A stretch of 64,000 nt of DNA from Caballeronia insecticola (GTDB taxonomy: Bacteria; Pseudomonadota; Gammaproteobacteria; Burkholderiales; Burkholderiaceae), in NCBI RefSeq assembly GCF_000402035.1, contig NC_021287.1, positions 992,001 through 1,056,000 of the forward strand, written 5' to 3'. Positions 10,932-18,081 of this stretch are shown in pieces. Positions within the stretch are counted from its first letter, which is position 1; every line of letters begins with the position of its first letter. The position numbers and the translations under genes were made by a program. The notes beneath the pieces are model-generated. The model did no database searches and was not told where the DNA came from. It saw only the letters and a program-made list of their open reading frames with translations.

Positions 10932-11777
10932 TTAACCGGCGGCGCGAGCCGGAGGCGCGACGAAGGCCGCCGTGTGCGAACCGCCGATCTCGCGCACGAT
11001 CAGCCCGATGCATTCGAGCAGCGCGGGCGCGATATCCCCGATCAGAACTTCGCGTGGGCATTGATGCGCGGCGCCGCCGCAGTTGACGGCGTAGCGTTCC
11101 TCCGACGGGCCGATGAAGCCCGCCGCCACCGCATTCAGCCCGTCGTGCCATTCGCCGATCGAGATCGCGAAGCCCAGGCGCAGCGCTTCGTCGAGGCCGC
11201 GTTGCAGGCTGCCCGCGATGGTGGGCCAGTCATCGCCCGATGCGGTCTGCAGGCTGCCGATAAGCGCGCGGCGTTCCGGGTCCGTGAGCGCGGCGAGATA
11301 GGCGCGCCCGACGGACGTGCGGCTCATGTCCATCCGGCCGCCGACTTCGAGCCGCGACACGAGGACGGCGGAGCGCGGCCGGATGGCGTCGATCACGACC
11401 ATCTCGAGCCGGTCGCGCACGGCCAGATGCACGGAAAGCCCGGTGAGTTCGGCAAGGCGGATGAGAAACGGCCTCGCCCGAGCACGAATATCGAAATTAC
11501 GTAAGAATCCGTTGCTCAGTTCGAGCACGGACGCGGTGAGGACGAAACGCTCGCTGTCGGGCAGTTGAAACAGGAGTCCCGCACCCACCAGCGTGGCCGT
11601 GATGCGTGAGACCGTCGGCTTCGGAATGCCCGTCCAGTCGGTCAGTTCTCGATTGCTGACGGGGGCGTCCGCGGCAGCGATACGGCGCAGTACGTCGAGT
11701 CCGCGGGCGAGTGCCGTGACTTCCTCGCCGTCCTTTTCGCGGATTCTTTCTTTACCCGATGACCGATCGTTTTGCAT
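10932..11777 (-). CDS. IclR-family transcriptional regulator
   Basis: A 281-residue regulator. The N-terminal winged helix (about 20-85) shows ALARGLDVLRRIAAADAPVS and the recognition segment GIPKPTVSRITATL. The C-terminal IclR effector (GAF-like) domain includes SRTSVGRAYLAALTD and CPREVLIGDIAPAL. Members repress or activate catabolic genes in response to small organic acids or sugars; the ligand here cannot be inferred. The ATG at 11777 is used; a GTG two codons upstream is an alternative. A palindrome starting 14 bp upstream resembles IclR/KdgR-family operators, suggesting autoregulation. No adjacent catabolic operon is present, so its targets are likely elsewhere. Confidence 0.9.
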   Translation of the reverse strand: MQNDRSSGKERIREKDGEEVTALARGLDVLRRIAAADAPVSNRELTDWTGIPKPTVSRITATLVGAGLLFQLPDSERFVLTASVLELSNGFLRNFDIRARARPFLIRLAELTGLSVHLAVRDRLEMVVIDAIRPRSAVLVSRLEVGGRMDMSRTSVGRAYLAALTDPERRALIGSLQTASGDDWPTIAGSLQRGLDEALRLGFAISIGEWHDGLNAVAAGFIGPSEERYAVNCGGAAHQCPREVLIGDIAPALLECIGLIVREIGGSHTAAFVAPPARAAG

Positions 11778-11790
11778 GTGCACTTGTTTT

Positions 11791-11809
11791 TTTGAAACAT
11801 CGTTTCGTT
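11791..11809. promoter_or_regulatory. Candidate IclR-family operator (GAAAC-N3-GTTTC palindrome)
   Basis: TTTGAAACATCGTTTCGTT lies just upstream of the IclR-family start codon. GAAAC (11794-11798) and GTTTC (11802-11806) form an exact inverted repeat with a 3-nt spacer. By eye it agrees at 16 of 19 positions with the KdgR-box consensus as I recall it (AATRAAAYRNYGTTTYATT). Its position would let the regulator repress its own gene. Binding is inferred, not shown. Confidence 0.5.
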
Positions 11810-11989
11810 TGACGGTTCAGTGACATTCTACAAGGTGCAGTGCCGAAACTTGCGGGAGATGCAAACATCCGCAATAAGGTGTATCAGCGATGAAACTTTT
11901 CACGCCGTGTTTCGGCCCGGACGAAAGTTGGGCACTTGCTCGTAGTCAGAAATTTTGCTTGACTTGGGCAGCGATCCCGGAAAAAATGG

Positions 11990-12132
11990 AACCGAATTTC
12001 GAAACTGGGCGACGACGTGTGCGAATGCACTTTCCGTCCGAGGCTTCGGGATACAGGCTCTCAGGTTCTAGCACGGCCCTCGGAATGGCTAGAACTTTTA
12101 AGGCGCTACGGAAACGTAGCGCCTTTTTTTTC
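11990..12132 (+). ncRNA. Candidate small RNA with tandem hairpins
   Basis: A plus-strand stretch in a 463-bp gene gap ends in a very strong intrinsic terminator although no convincing gene precedes it. An 8-bp perfect hairpin (GTTCTAGC at 12065-12072 with GCTAGAAC at 12088-12095) sits immediately before the terminator stem. A possible sigma-70 promoter lies upstream: TTGACT at 11959-11964 and AAAAAT at 11982-11987, 17-bp spacing. That would give a transcript of roughly 140 nt. An 82-codon open frame covers the region but runs through the terminator and resembles no protein. The 5' end is a guess, and I do not recognise the RNA family. Confidence 0.5.
12102..12132 (+). terminator. Intrinsic terminator (9-bp stem, GAAA loop, 9 T)
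   Basis: GGCGCTACG (12102-12110), loop GAAA, CGTAGCGCC (12115-12123), then nine T residues (12124-12132). This is a textbook plus-strand rho-independent terminator. No plus-strand protein gene lies directly upstream, which supports a small RNA here. Confidence 0.9.
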
Positions 12133-12240
12133 GCCTGATCGATATGCTTTGACCCGAATATACCCGCAAAGCAGGACGCCGGGTGGAGCGATCAAAGCCC
12201 CGCGAAGAGCCGTTGGCGAGCGAAGCGCCCGCGCAACGAG

Positions 12241-12549
12241 TCAGTGCAGATCGGTGAATACGCGGCGCTGCCGGAGCAGGCGTCGGCCGCGAAAGATCCA
12301 ATAGATGCCCGCGAGCGCGAGCGCCGCGGAAACGCCCAGGACGAACAGCGGGGAAATGCGTTCAGGTGCCGGCGGACTGGTCAGGACAATCAGCGCCGTA
12401 AAAAACGCGGCGGCCGCCTGATAGAAGGAGCGCGTTGCCAGGTTGCGGCGCATGCGCACCGTGTTGAAACGAGAGACGGGGGCACGAGTGAACGGCTCGA
12501 ACAGCATCAGCCCTGCGACGAGAGCGATGGCGAGATTCATGAAGAGCAT
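12241..12549 (-). CDS. Small hypothetical integral membrane protein
   Basis: A 102-residue protein I do not recognise. Three hydrophobic segments are visible: NLAIALVAGLMLF near the N-terminus, AAAAFFTALIVL in the middle and LFVLGVSAALALAGIYWIF near the end. Basic loops separate them and the tail is RRLLRQRRVF. The ATG at 12549 is chosen; an upstream TTG and a second ATG at 12540 are alternatives, and no clear ribosome site decides between them. Hydrophobicity and charge pattern support a real gene, but no family assignment is possible. Confidence 0.55.
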   Translation of the reverse strand: MLFMNLAIALVAGLMLFEPFTRAPVSRFNTVRMRRNLATRSFYQAAAAFFTALIVLTSPPAPERISPLFVLGVSAALALAGIYWIFRGRRLLRQRRVFTDLH

Positions 12550-12922
12550 GGCGGGAAGATTCAGTCGGGGCAATTACGCCGGCGAATATATGCCAACCCG
12601 CTACTTCGCCAGAACCAGACGCCTCCTAAATGTAGAGGGAATGGTCTATTTGTCACGCTCGATAGCCGTACATTTCCGCACCGGCGAGGTTGCCTGTGAT
12701 GCAAGGTTGCGCCGTCCAAGTCGGAGTTGCGAAAAACCCGGCAAATCGCCCGATGGCGGCCAAACCGACGAAGGCCCGACGCACGGTTTTCGACAGCCTT
12801 TCGCGGCGCGCGGCCGTACCGACAGCGTATGATGAGCGCCAGTTTTCGAAGCGGAATTCGCCGTGCGCCGGATTCCGCAGGCGTGCGCCCGGATGCGCAC
12901 ATGTTCAGTAGAAGGCAATACC
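12550..12922. other. Intergenic region between membrane protein and lipoprotein
   Basis: About 370 bp. Only short arginine- and proline-rich frames occur here. I see no RNA gene or terminator; it presumably contains the divergent promoters of the two flanking genes. Confidence 0.4.
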
Positions 12923-13405
12923 ATGCAGATGACTCTCTCGACCCGAATCGTAGTCGCCCTCGCGGCACTCGGCGTTCTCGCCGCTTGCGAAAAACACGAC
13001 GCAACGGCCGGCCAGGCCGCCAGCGCACTCAATAATCTGGCGAGCCAGACCAGCCAGAAATTCGATCAGGCGGCGAGCTACGTCGGCCAGAAGGTCGACG
13101 CGGCCAAACAGTCGACGCAGCAAAATATCGACAATGCCGGCTCGATGCCCGATGTCTCCGCGAGCAGCGTCGCCGCGTCGGCGCGCGCGAACTTCGACAA
13201 CGCGGCGAGCGCCACGAATGCCGCCATCAACAACGCCGCGAGCGCAACCGGCGCGGGTCTTCAGTCGGCGGGGCGGAAATTGCAGGAATGGTCGGCGGCG
13301 AGCGGCGGCGCGTCGAATACCCAGGCGGCTACGCAGGCCGGTACGCAGGCGTCCGACGCCGCTCCCGCCACGGGCAGCGGCACGCGCACCGAAATGGACA
13401 AATGA
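12923..13405 (+). CDS. Predicted lipoprotein with Ala/Asn-rich helical repeats
   Basis: A 160-residue lipoprotein. The N-terminus MQMTLSTRIVVALAALGVL followed by the lipobox LAAC predicts lipidation at Cys22 and export. The mature part is low in complexity and rich in Ala, Asn, Ser and Gln. Short recurring elements (SQKFDQAASYVGQKVDAAK, NNAASATNAAINNAASATG) suggest an extended amphipathic helix, somewhat like stress-induced periplasmic lipoproteins. The ATG at 12923 is selected because it places the signal peptide correctly; an upstream in-frame start would add a non-signal leader. It lies 135 bp before the mechanosensitive channel gene on the same strand, possibly as an envelope-stress pair. 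The function is unknown. Confidence 0.8.
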   Translation: MQMTLSTRIVVALAALGVLAACEKHDATAGQAASALNNLASQTSQKFDQAASYVGQKVDAAKQSTQQNIDNAGSMPDVSASSVAASARANFDNAASATNAAINNAASATGAGLQSAGRKLQEWSAASGGASNTQAATQAGTQASDAAPATGSGTRTEMDK

Positions 13406-13540
13406 GGGATAAATAAGGCTGCGCGGCGTGTTTTGTCTGAAGAATCAAGGCACGGCCGCTTAACATTCGGTTACGTCCGTGTTGGGCGGCGTGCATGCGG
13501 CAGCCGCTAAACTGGCGGTCTTTCGAAAATCGAGACCGTT

Positions 13541-16225
13541 ATGAAGTCACGCAAGCTCGCGGATGTCCGCGAGTCGGCGACTGTCGCGATATTCTGGATG
13601 GCAGCTTTCGCACATCTTCGCGCAACGCTGCGTCAGTCTTTGCGCGCGTCGTCGCCGATCCTGGCCGCATTGGCCACATGGGCCGCACTCGCCGCGTCGC
13701 TCCTGCTCGCGGCGCCGGCCGCCCACGCGGGGCCCGCTCTCACGCTGCCTTCGTTCGAGGAACTGATCAAGCCGGCCGCGCCCGCATCGGCGCCGGAGGC
13801 CGCTTCGAGCGCGTCCGATGCCGACATGGTCCGCTCGCTCGACACCGTCATTTCCACGCTCGACAGCGACAAGCAACGCGCCGCGCTCGTCGCGCAACTG
13901 AAGCGTCTGCGCGAAGCCAAGCGCGCCGCCGAAGCCGGTGGGCCCGCGTCGGGCGCGGCAACGGTGCCCGCAACCACCGACGCCGCGGCGAGCGGCGGCG
14001 CATCGTCGGGCACGCAGGCCGGCGCGCCGACATCATCGAGTTCGACGGCTTCCTCGGTCGTAGCGACGATGGCGCAGAACGCCGGGCTGCTCGGCGCGAT
14101 CGCGTCGGCGCTCACCAACATCGAAGCGGACGTGAAGCGCGGCAAGACGCCGATCGCGTATTGGGGCGGGCGTTTCAACGCGGCCGGCAACGAGCTCTTC
14201 ACGATCGTCACGAGCCAGAGCCGCGAATCGTTCGGCCGCACGCTCTTCAACTACTTCGCGACGCTCGCGGGCTGGGGCGCGTGCGCATTCGTGCTGGTCT
14301 ATATCCAGCGGCGCGTGCAGGCGCGCTACGGCATCGACAGCGGTTTGCATTCGAATCCGACCACGCGCGAGTTGCTGTTCTTCACGATGCGCCGCGTCGC
14401 GCCGTATGTGGTCGCGTTCGTCGCGGCGCTGAGCTTCACGCACTACATGCCGGCGTCGCTCGGCCGCACGCTCGCGATGGTCACCGCCTACGCGATCGTC
14501 GCGGGCGCGGTGTTCTCGGCGATCTGCCTCATCATGTTCTCGCTGTTCGGCTCGGCGCATCGCCGGGTCGCGGTGAACGTGCTGATCATCCACGCGCGAC
14601 GGCTGCTGTTTCTGATCGGCACGCTCGGCGCGCTCGGCGACGCCGCCGCCAACTACGACGTCGCGCAGCAGCTCGGCACCAATCTCTCCGCGCTCATCTC
14701 GACCTGCGCCAACATGGGCGCGGCCGGTCTCACCGCGTACTTCGCGCTCGCGTTCCAGCGGCCGGTCGCGCATCTGATCCGCAGCCGCAGTTACGAGCAG
14801 CGCAACACGCGCAAGGCCGCGACCGAGACCTTCGAAGTGGTCGCGTCGCTGTGGCAGGTGCCGTTGCTGTTGCTCGCGTCGGCGTCGGTGGTGGCGACGC
14901 TCATGGGCATCGGCACGTCCGAGAACGTCCTGCAGATGGCGATCGCGACCGCCGGCCTGCTCGTCGTCGCGTTCTTTCTCTCGGCGATCGTCGTGCGCAT
15001 CACGCGGCCCAAGTCGAAACGGCCGCGCCGGCAATCGGCGTATGTGCGCAGGCTGATCAAGTTCGTCGGCACGATGATCGTGGTCGGCGTCTGGCTCGTG
15101 TTCCTCGAATTGTCGTCGCGTTTCTGGGGCTTTTCGCTTGCGCACATGGCCGAGGAGAGCGTCGCCGCGCGCGGCATCGCGCACGCGGTCGCGATGATCG
15201 TGCTGACGTTCTTCGTCGTGTGGCTCGTGTGGATTCTTATCGATACGGGCATTCAGGAAGCGCTGCGGCCCGACACGGCGCGCCGTGGCGCGCGCGGCCC
15301 GAGCATGCGCGCGCGCACCATGTTGCCGCTCGTGCGCAACGTCGTGTTCGTGTTACTGCTGATGGTCGCCGCAATCGTGACGGCCGCGAATCTCGGCCTG
15401 AACGTGACGCCGCTGCTCGCGGGCGCGGGCGTGATCGGGCTTGCGGTCGGTTTCGGCGCGCAGTCGCTGGTCGCGGATCTGATCACGGGTTTGTTCATCA
15501 TCATCGAGGACACGATTTCCGTCGGCGATTCGATCGAGGTGGAAGGCGGGCACGCGGGCATCGTGGAGAGTTTGACGATCCGCACCGTGCGCCTGCGCGA
15601 CGGCCAAGGCGCGATTCACGCCATTCCGTTCTCGCAGATCAAGACGGTGAAAAATCTGTCGCGCGATTTCGCGTATGCGGTGTTCGAGGTGCGCCTGCCG
15701 TTTACTGCCGACGTCGATGAAGTCACGGAGATGATCCGCGAAGTCGGCGCCGACATGATGTCCGACTTCCGCTACCGGCTTGAAATGCTGGGCCCGGTGG
15801 AAGTGTGGGGCCTCGACCGTTTCGATCCGAACTGGATGGTCGTCAAAGGCCAGATCAAGACGCGGCCGCTGCAGCAATGGAGCGTCGCGCGGGCGTTCAA
15901 TCTGCGCATCAAGCGCAAGATGGACGAGGCGGGCATGGAGATTCCGGTGCCGCAGATGCACGTTCAGATGACGCGCGATGCAATGCTCGGCGATGCCGCA
16001 GCGTTCGGGCGCGAGCGCGCGCGGCGCATCTGGACGGCCGAGGCGCCGCCGCCTGCGGATGACGAAGCGGAACTGGCGGTCGGCCGGGATGTTCCGCGCG
16101 AGGCGAAAGGCGCGTCGGCCGCGCGCGATGTCTCACACGAACCGCAGCCGGCGCCGCCGCCCACGGATCAGTCGGTGCCGATTCCGCCGCAGATCCCGAC
16201 CGCATCCGAGCCCGGCAAGGGCTGA
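13541..16225 (+). CDS. Large MscS-family mechanosensitive channel
   Basis: An 894-residue inner-membrane channel of the MscS superfamily, of the long (YbiO/MscM-like) type rather than the ~290-residue MscS. A hydrophobic leader (LLLAAPAAHA, near residue 60) is followed by an Ala/Ser-rich periplasmic stretch. Several membrane helices then lead to the conserved pore helix and beta domain, where GVIGLAVGFGAQSLVADLI lies near residue 630 and EDTISVGDSIEVEGGHAG after it. The C-terminal cytoplasmic domain ends in a Pro-rich tail. The family releases solutes on hypo-osmotic shock. It stands alone apart from the upstream lipoprotein. Confidence 0.92.
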   Translation: MKSRKLADVRESATVAIFWMAAFAHLRATLRQSLRASSPILAALATWAALAASLLLAAPAAHAGPALTLPSFEELIKPAAPASAPEAASSASDADMVRSLDTVISTLDSDKQRAALVAQLKRLREAKRAAEAGGPASGAATVPATTDAAASGGASSGTQAGAPTSSSSTASSVVATMAQNAGLLGAIASALTNIEADVKRGKTPIAYWGGRFNAAGNELFTIVTSQSRESFGRTLFNYFATLAGWGACAFVLVYIQRRVQARYGIDSGLHSNPTTRELLFFTMRRVAPYVVAFVAALSFTHYMPASLGRTLAMVTAYAIVAGAVFSAICLIMFSLFGSAHRRVAVNVLIIHARRLLFLIGTLGALGDAAANYDVAQQLGTNLSALISTCANMGAAGLTAYFALAFQRPVAHLIRSRSYEQRNTRKAATETFEVVASLWQVPLLLLASASVVATLMGIGTSENVLQMAIATAGLLVVAFFLSAIVVRITRPKSKRPRRQSAYVRRLIKFVGTMIVVGVWLVFLELSSRFWGFSLAHMAEESVAARGIAHAVAMIVLTFFVVWLVWILIDTGIQEALRPDTARRGARGPSMRARTMLPLVRNVVFVLLLMVAAIVTAANLGLNVTPLLAGAGVIGLAVGFGAQSLVADLITGLFIIIEDTISVGDSIEVEGGHAGIVESLTIRTVRLRDGQGAIHAIPFSQIKTVKNLSRDFAYAVFEVRLPFTADVDEVTEMIREVGADMMSDFRYRLEMLGPVEVWGLDRFDPNWMVVKGQIKTRPLQQWSVARAFNLRIKRKMDEAGMEIPVPQMHVQMTRDAMLGDAAAFGRERARRIWTAEAPPPADDEAELAVGRDVPREAKGASAARDVSHEPQPAPPPTDQSVPIPPQIPTASEPGKG

Positions 16226-16251
16226 GCGGCGGATGTTTCGTCGACCTGGGT

Positions 16252-16851
16252 TCAGGCGGCGAGCAGATCGTTGACGTGCGTGGCGATCTGCTCGCCCGCG
16301 ACGCCGTAAATATGCAGCGACACGGCGCGCGAGGCGGCATCGGCGGGATTGCCGAGCTGGTGAATCGCGCCGCGTCCGGCATCCACATAGGAGACCGCGC
16401 CCGCCGCGCGCGGATGGCGGCGCGTCTCCTGCGCGCAATGCGCTTCGGCGTCCCATCGATAAAGCGTTTCGGCGAGCGCGCCTTCGATCACCGCGTAGCC
16501 GCACCATGTCCGATGCCCGTGCACCGGACTCGCCTGACCCGGTTCCCAGACCAGCGCGGCGATCGCGTAGCGATTCAGCGGATCGGCTGCGAGCAGATGA
16601 CGGCAATAGCCCTGCGCGCTGCCGATCCGCTGCTCCGGCCGCAGAAGTTCCGGGTCGGCGATCGCGGTTTGCAGCGCCGTGCGCACGCGCTGTCCAAACG
16701 AAATTTTCGCGCTGGCTTCGGTGGCGGCAAAAGCGGCATCGATCTCGCGGCACAACTGAACGAGCGCACGGCCCGGTTCGCCGCGCGTTCCGTGGATCGG
16801 CGAGCTTGCCGCGAAAGGCCGCTGCGTGCGGCTGACATGTTCGAGTTGCAT
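16252..16851 (-). CDS. Cysteine dioxygenase type I family (cupin)
   Basis: A 199-residue cupin iron dioxygenase. The metal motif HGH in SPVHGHRTWCGYAVIEG and the later His in SLHIYG supply the three-His site. By eye, the position matching the mammalian cross-linked Cys93 is Gly, as in most bacterial enzymes. The family oxidises L-cysteine to cysteine sulfinate, or in bacterial relatives 3-mercaptopropionate, in the cytosol. It is divergent from an Lrp/AsnC-type regulator across a 127-bp gap that holds AT-rich inverted repeats, an arrangement known for cysteine-responsive regulation. The two substrates cannot be separated from sequence alone. Confidence 0.85.
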   Translation of the reverse strand: MQLEHVSRTQRPFAASSPIHGTRGEPGRALVQLCREIDAAFAATEASAKISFGQRVRTALQTAIADPELLRPEQRIGSAQGYCRHLLAADPLNRYAIAALVWEPGQASPVHGHRTWCGYAVIEGALAETLYRWDAEAHCAQETRRHPRAAGAVSYVDAGRGAIHQLGNPADAASRAVSLHIYGVAGEQIATHVNDLLAA

Positions 16852-16911
16852 AGTATTCAGGCCGTTTTGTGATGGCGGTTCATACGGCTCATTTATACCG
16901 GCTTGCCTCCA

Positions 16912-16932
16912 GAATTAGTTTCCATATAATTC
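16912..16932. promoter_or_regulatory. Candidate Lrp-type operator (GAATTA-N9-TAATTC)
   Basis: A 21-bp AT-rich inverted repeat in the intergenic region shared by the cysteine dioxygenase and Lrp genes: GAATTA at 16912-16917 and TAATTC at 16927-16932. Lrp/AsnC proteins favour AT-rich palindromes between divergent genes. Binding is inferred from position and symmetry. Confidence 0.4.
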
Positions 16933-16946
16933 CGCTCGGACATCGA

Positions 16947-16962
16947 GAAATAGAATAATTTC
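16947..16962. promoter_or_regulatory. Second AT-rich inverted repeat near Lrp start
   Basis: GAAAT (16947-16951) and ATTTC (16958-16962) flank a 6-nt spacer 16 bp before the regulator start codon. It may be a second half of the Lrp-type operator region or part of the promoter. Confidence 0.35.
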
Positions 16963-16978
16963 CTACAAGGGGTGGAGC

Positions 16979-17455
16979 ATGGGAATGGACCTCATCGACC
17001 GCAAGCTGCTCGAATTGCTCCAGACCGATGTAACGATGCCCATCGCCGAACTTGCGCAGCGGGTGAATCTGTCGCAGACACCGTGCTGGAAGCGCGTGCA
17101 ACGGCTGAAAGAGACGGGTGTGATTCGCGCGCAGGTGGCGCTGTGCGACCCGAAAAAGCTGGGCGTCGGCACAACGGTGTTCGTCGCGGTGCGCACCAAC
17201 CAGCACACGCAGACCTGGGCGGAAGATTTCACGCGCGCGGTGCGCGACATTCCGGAAGTGGTCGAGGTGTACCGGATGAGCGGTGAGACCGACTATCTGC
17301 TGCGCGTCGTCGTCTCCGATATCGACGATTACGACCGCGTCTACAAGCTGCTCATTCGCGCGGTGCCGCTATACGACGTCAGTTCGAGCTTCGCGATGGA
17401 GCAGATCAAGTACTCGACGGCGCTGCCGGTGCGTCCGACCGCGGACTATCCGTAA
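16979..17455 (+). CDS. Lrp/AsnC-family transcriptional regulator
   Basis: A 158-residue regulator with an N-terminal helix-turn-helix (DLIDRKLLELLQTDVTMPI, then LAQRVNLSQTPCWKRVQRL) and a C-terminal RAM ligand domain (VVEVYRMSGETDYLLRVVV). The ATG at 16979 follows AAGGGGTGGA; an internal ATG two codons later is an alternative. It is transcribed away from the cysteine dioxygenase gene. By analogy with known divergent Lrp-type regulators of cysteine catabolism, it probably activates that gene in response to cysteine; this is an inference from gene order. Confidence 0.9.
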   Translation: MGMDLIDRKLLELLQTDVTMPIAELAQRVNLSQTPCWKRVQRLKETGVIRAQVALCDPKKLGVGTTVFVAVRTNQHTQTWAEDFTRAVRDIPEVVEVYRMSGETDYLLRVVVSDIDDYDRVYKLLIRAVPLYDVSSSFAMEQIKYSTALPVRPTADYP

Positions 17456-17480
17456 TCTGTACATGCGCGGCGGATGACGC

Positions 17481-17510
17481 AAAAGAAAAAAGCCGCCCGG
17501 GGAGGGCGGC
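17481..17510 (-). terminator. Intrinsic terminator (minus strand)
   Basis: GCCGCCC (17492-17498) and GGGCGGC (17504-17510) form a 7-bp GC stem with a 5-nt loop. On the minus strand it is followed by a T-rich tract, the complement of the A-run at 17481-17491. No minus-strand gene lies immediately upstream, which supports the candidate RNA at this site. Confidence 0.8.
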
Positions 17511-17576
17511 GCAACACGTCCGGTCACTAGGTATCCCGATTCTGCCCCTTGCAGCCCTCGCCGGGATCGGACGTGC
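17481..17576 (-). ncRNA. Candidate structured small RNA (minus strand)
   Basis: In a 384-bp gap the sequence folds into a closed element. CACGTCCG (17515-17522) pairs with CGGACGTG (17568-17575), and ATCCCG (17533-17538) with CGGGAT (17562-17567). Inside, CTGC (17542-17545) pairs with GCAG (17551-17554). One strand carries a 10-nt bulge (17523-17532). Reading on the minus strand, this fold is followed directly by an intrinsic terminator. I do not recognise it as a named RNA family. The 5' end and promoter are uncertain; it could instead be the folded end of a longer minus-strand transcript. Confidence 0.5.
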
Positions 17577-17839
17577 ATGGAATCGTGAGTAGTATCGTCA
17601 TTCGCGCGGGGAGCGTTCAAGCGCGGCGGTGCAGCAGTGAATTTCGCGGGTGGCGTGCGGGTTTCGCAACGGCGCGAGCCTGAGCGCCGCAAAACGTAGC
17701 AGATCGCGGCAGATTGCAGAAGATGGCAATAGCTCGCGCGCTCGTCCGCCCGCAAGCCATGTTCGCAACCCAACTGAAAACCAACGCGGGTACCATGTCG
17801 CGTTCAATCCCGAAAACGCGTCAAGAACCGCATCGCCCC

Positions 17840-18061
17840 ATGATCGACGACTCCCGCGACCCCCGCCGCCCGCACGGTAATCCCAAGAAAAATCCGACGC
17901 GCGCGGTGAGCGTGTTCATCGTCGTGGTGGTGCTGCTCGTGATCGGCACGGTTTTGTTCAACGCGATCCGCGAAAAACGCGAGTTCGATCAGGAAAACGC
18001 GCAACCGTCCGCCGCGAGCGACGTGCGCCCGGCGGTGCCGGCGATCGGCGCATCGCATTAA
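17840..18061 (+). CDS. Small single-pass membrane protein, hypothetical
   Basis: A 73-residue protein. The N-terminus is hydrophilic (MIDDSRDPRRPHGNPKKN), followed by one strongly hydrophobic segment (VSVFIVVVVLLVIGTVLF, about residues 25-42) and a polar tail. The ATG at 17840 gives a compact protein; in-frame ATGs further upstream would add a basic leader without signal features. A role near the membrane is all that can be said. It ends 21 bp before the convergent FUSC gene. Confidence 0.6.
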   Translation: MIDDSRDPRRPHGNPKKNPTRAVSVFIVVVVLLVIGTVLFNAIREKREFDQENAQPSAASDVRPAVPAIGASH

Positions 18062-18081
18062 AGCGGACTCACACCGGGGAG

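Noticed and set aside
11890..12138. 82-codon plus-strand frame over the candidate sRNA
   Set aside because: It reads through the intrinsic terminator and resembles no protein; the structured-RNA reading is better supported.
17369..17773. 134-codon minus-strand frame over the structured RNA
   Set aside because: It contains the terminator and stems in its middle and has no coding character.
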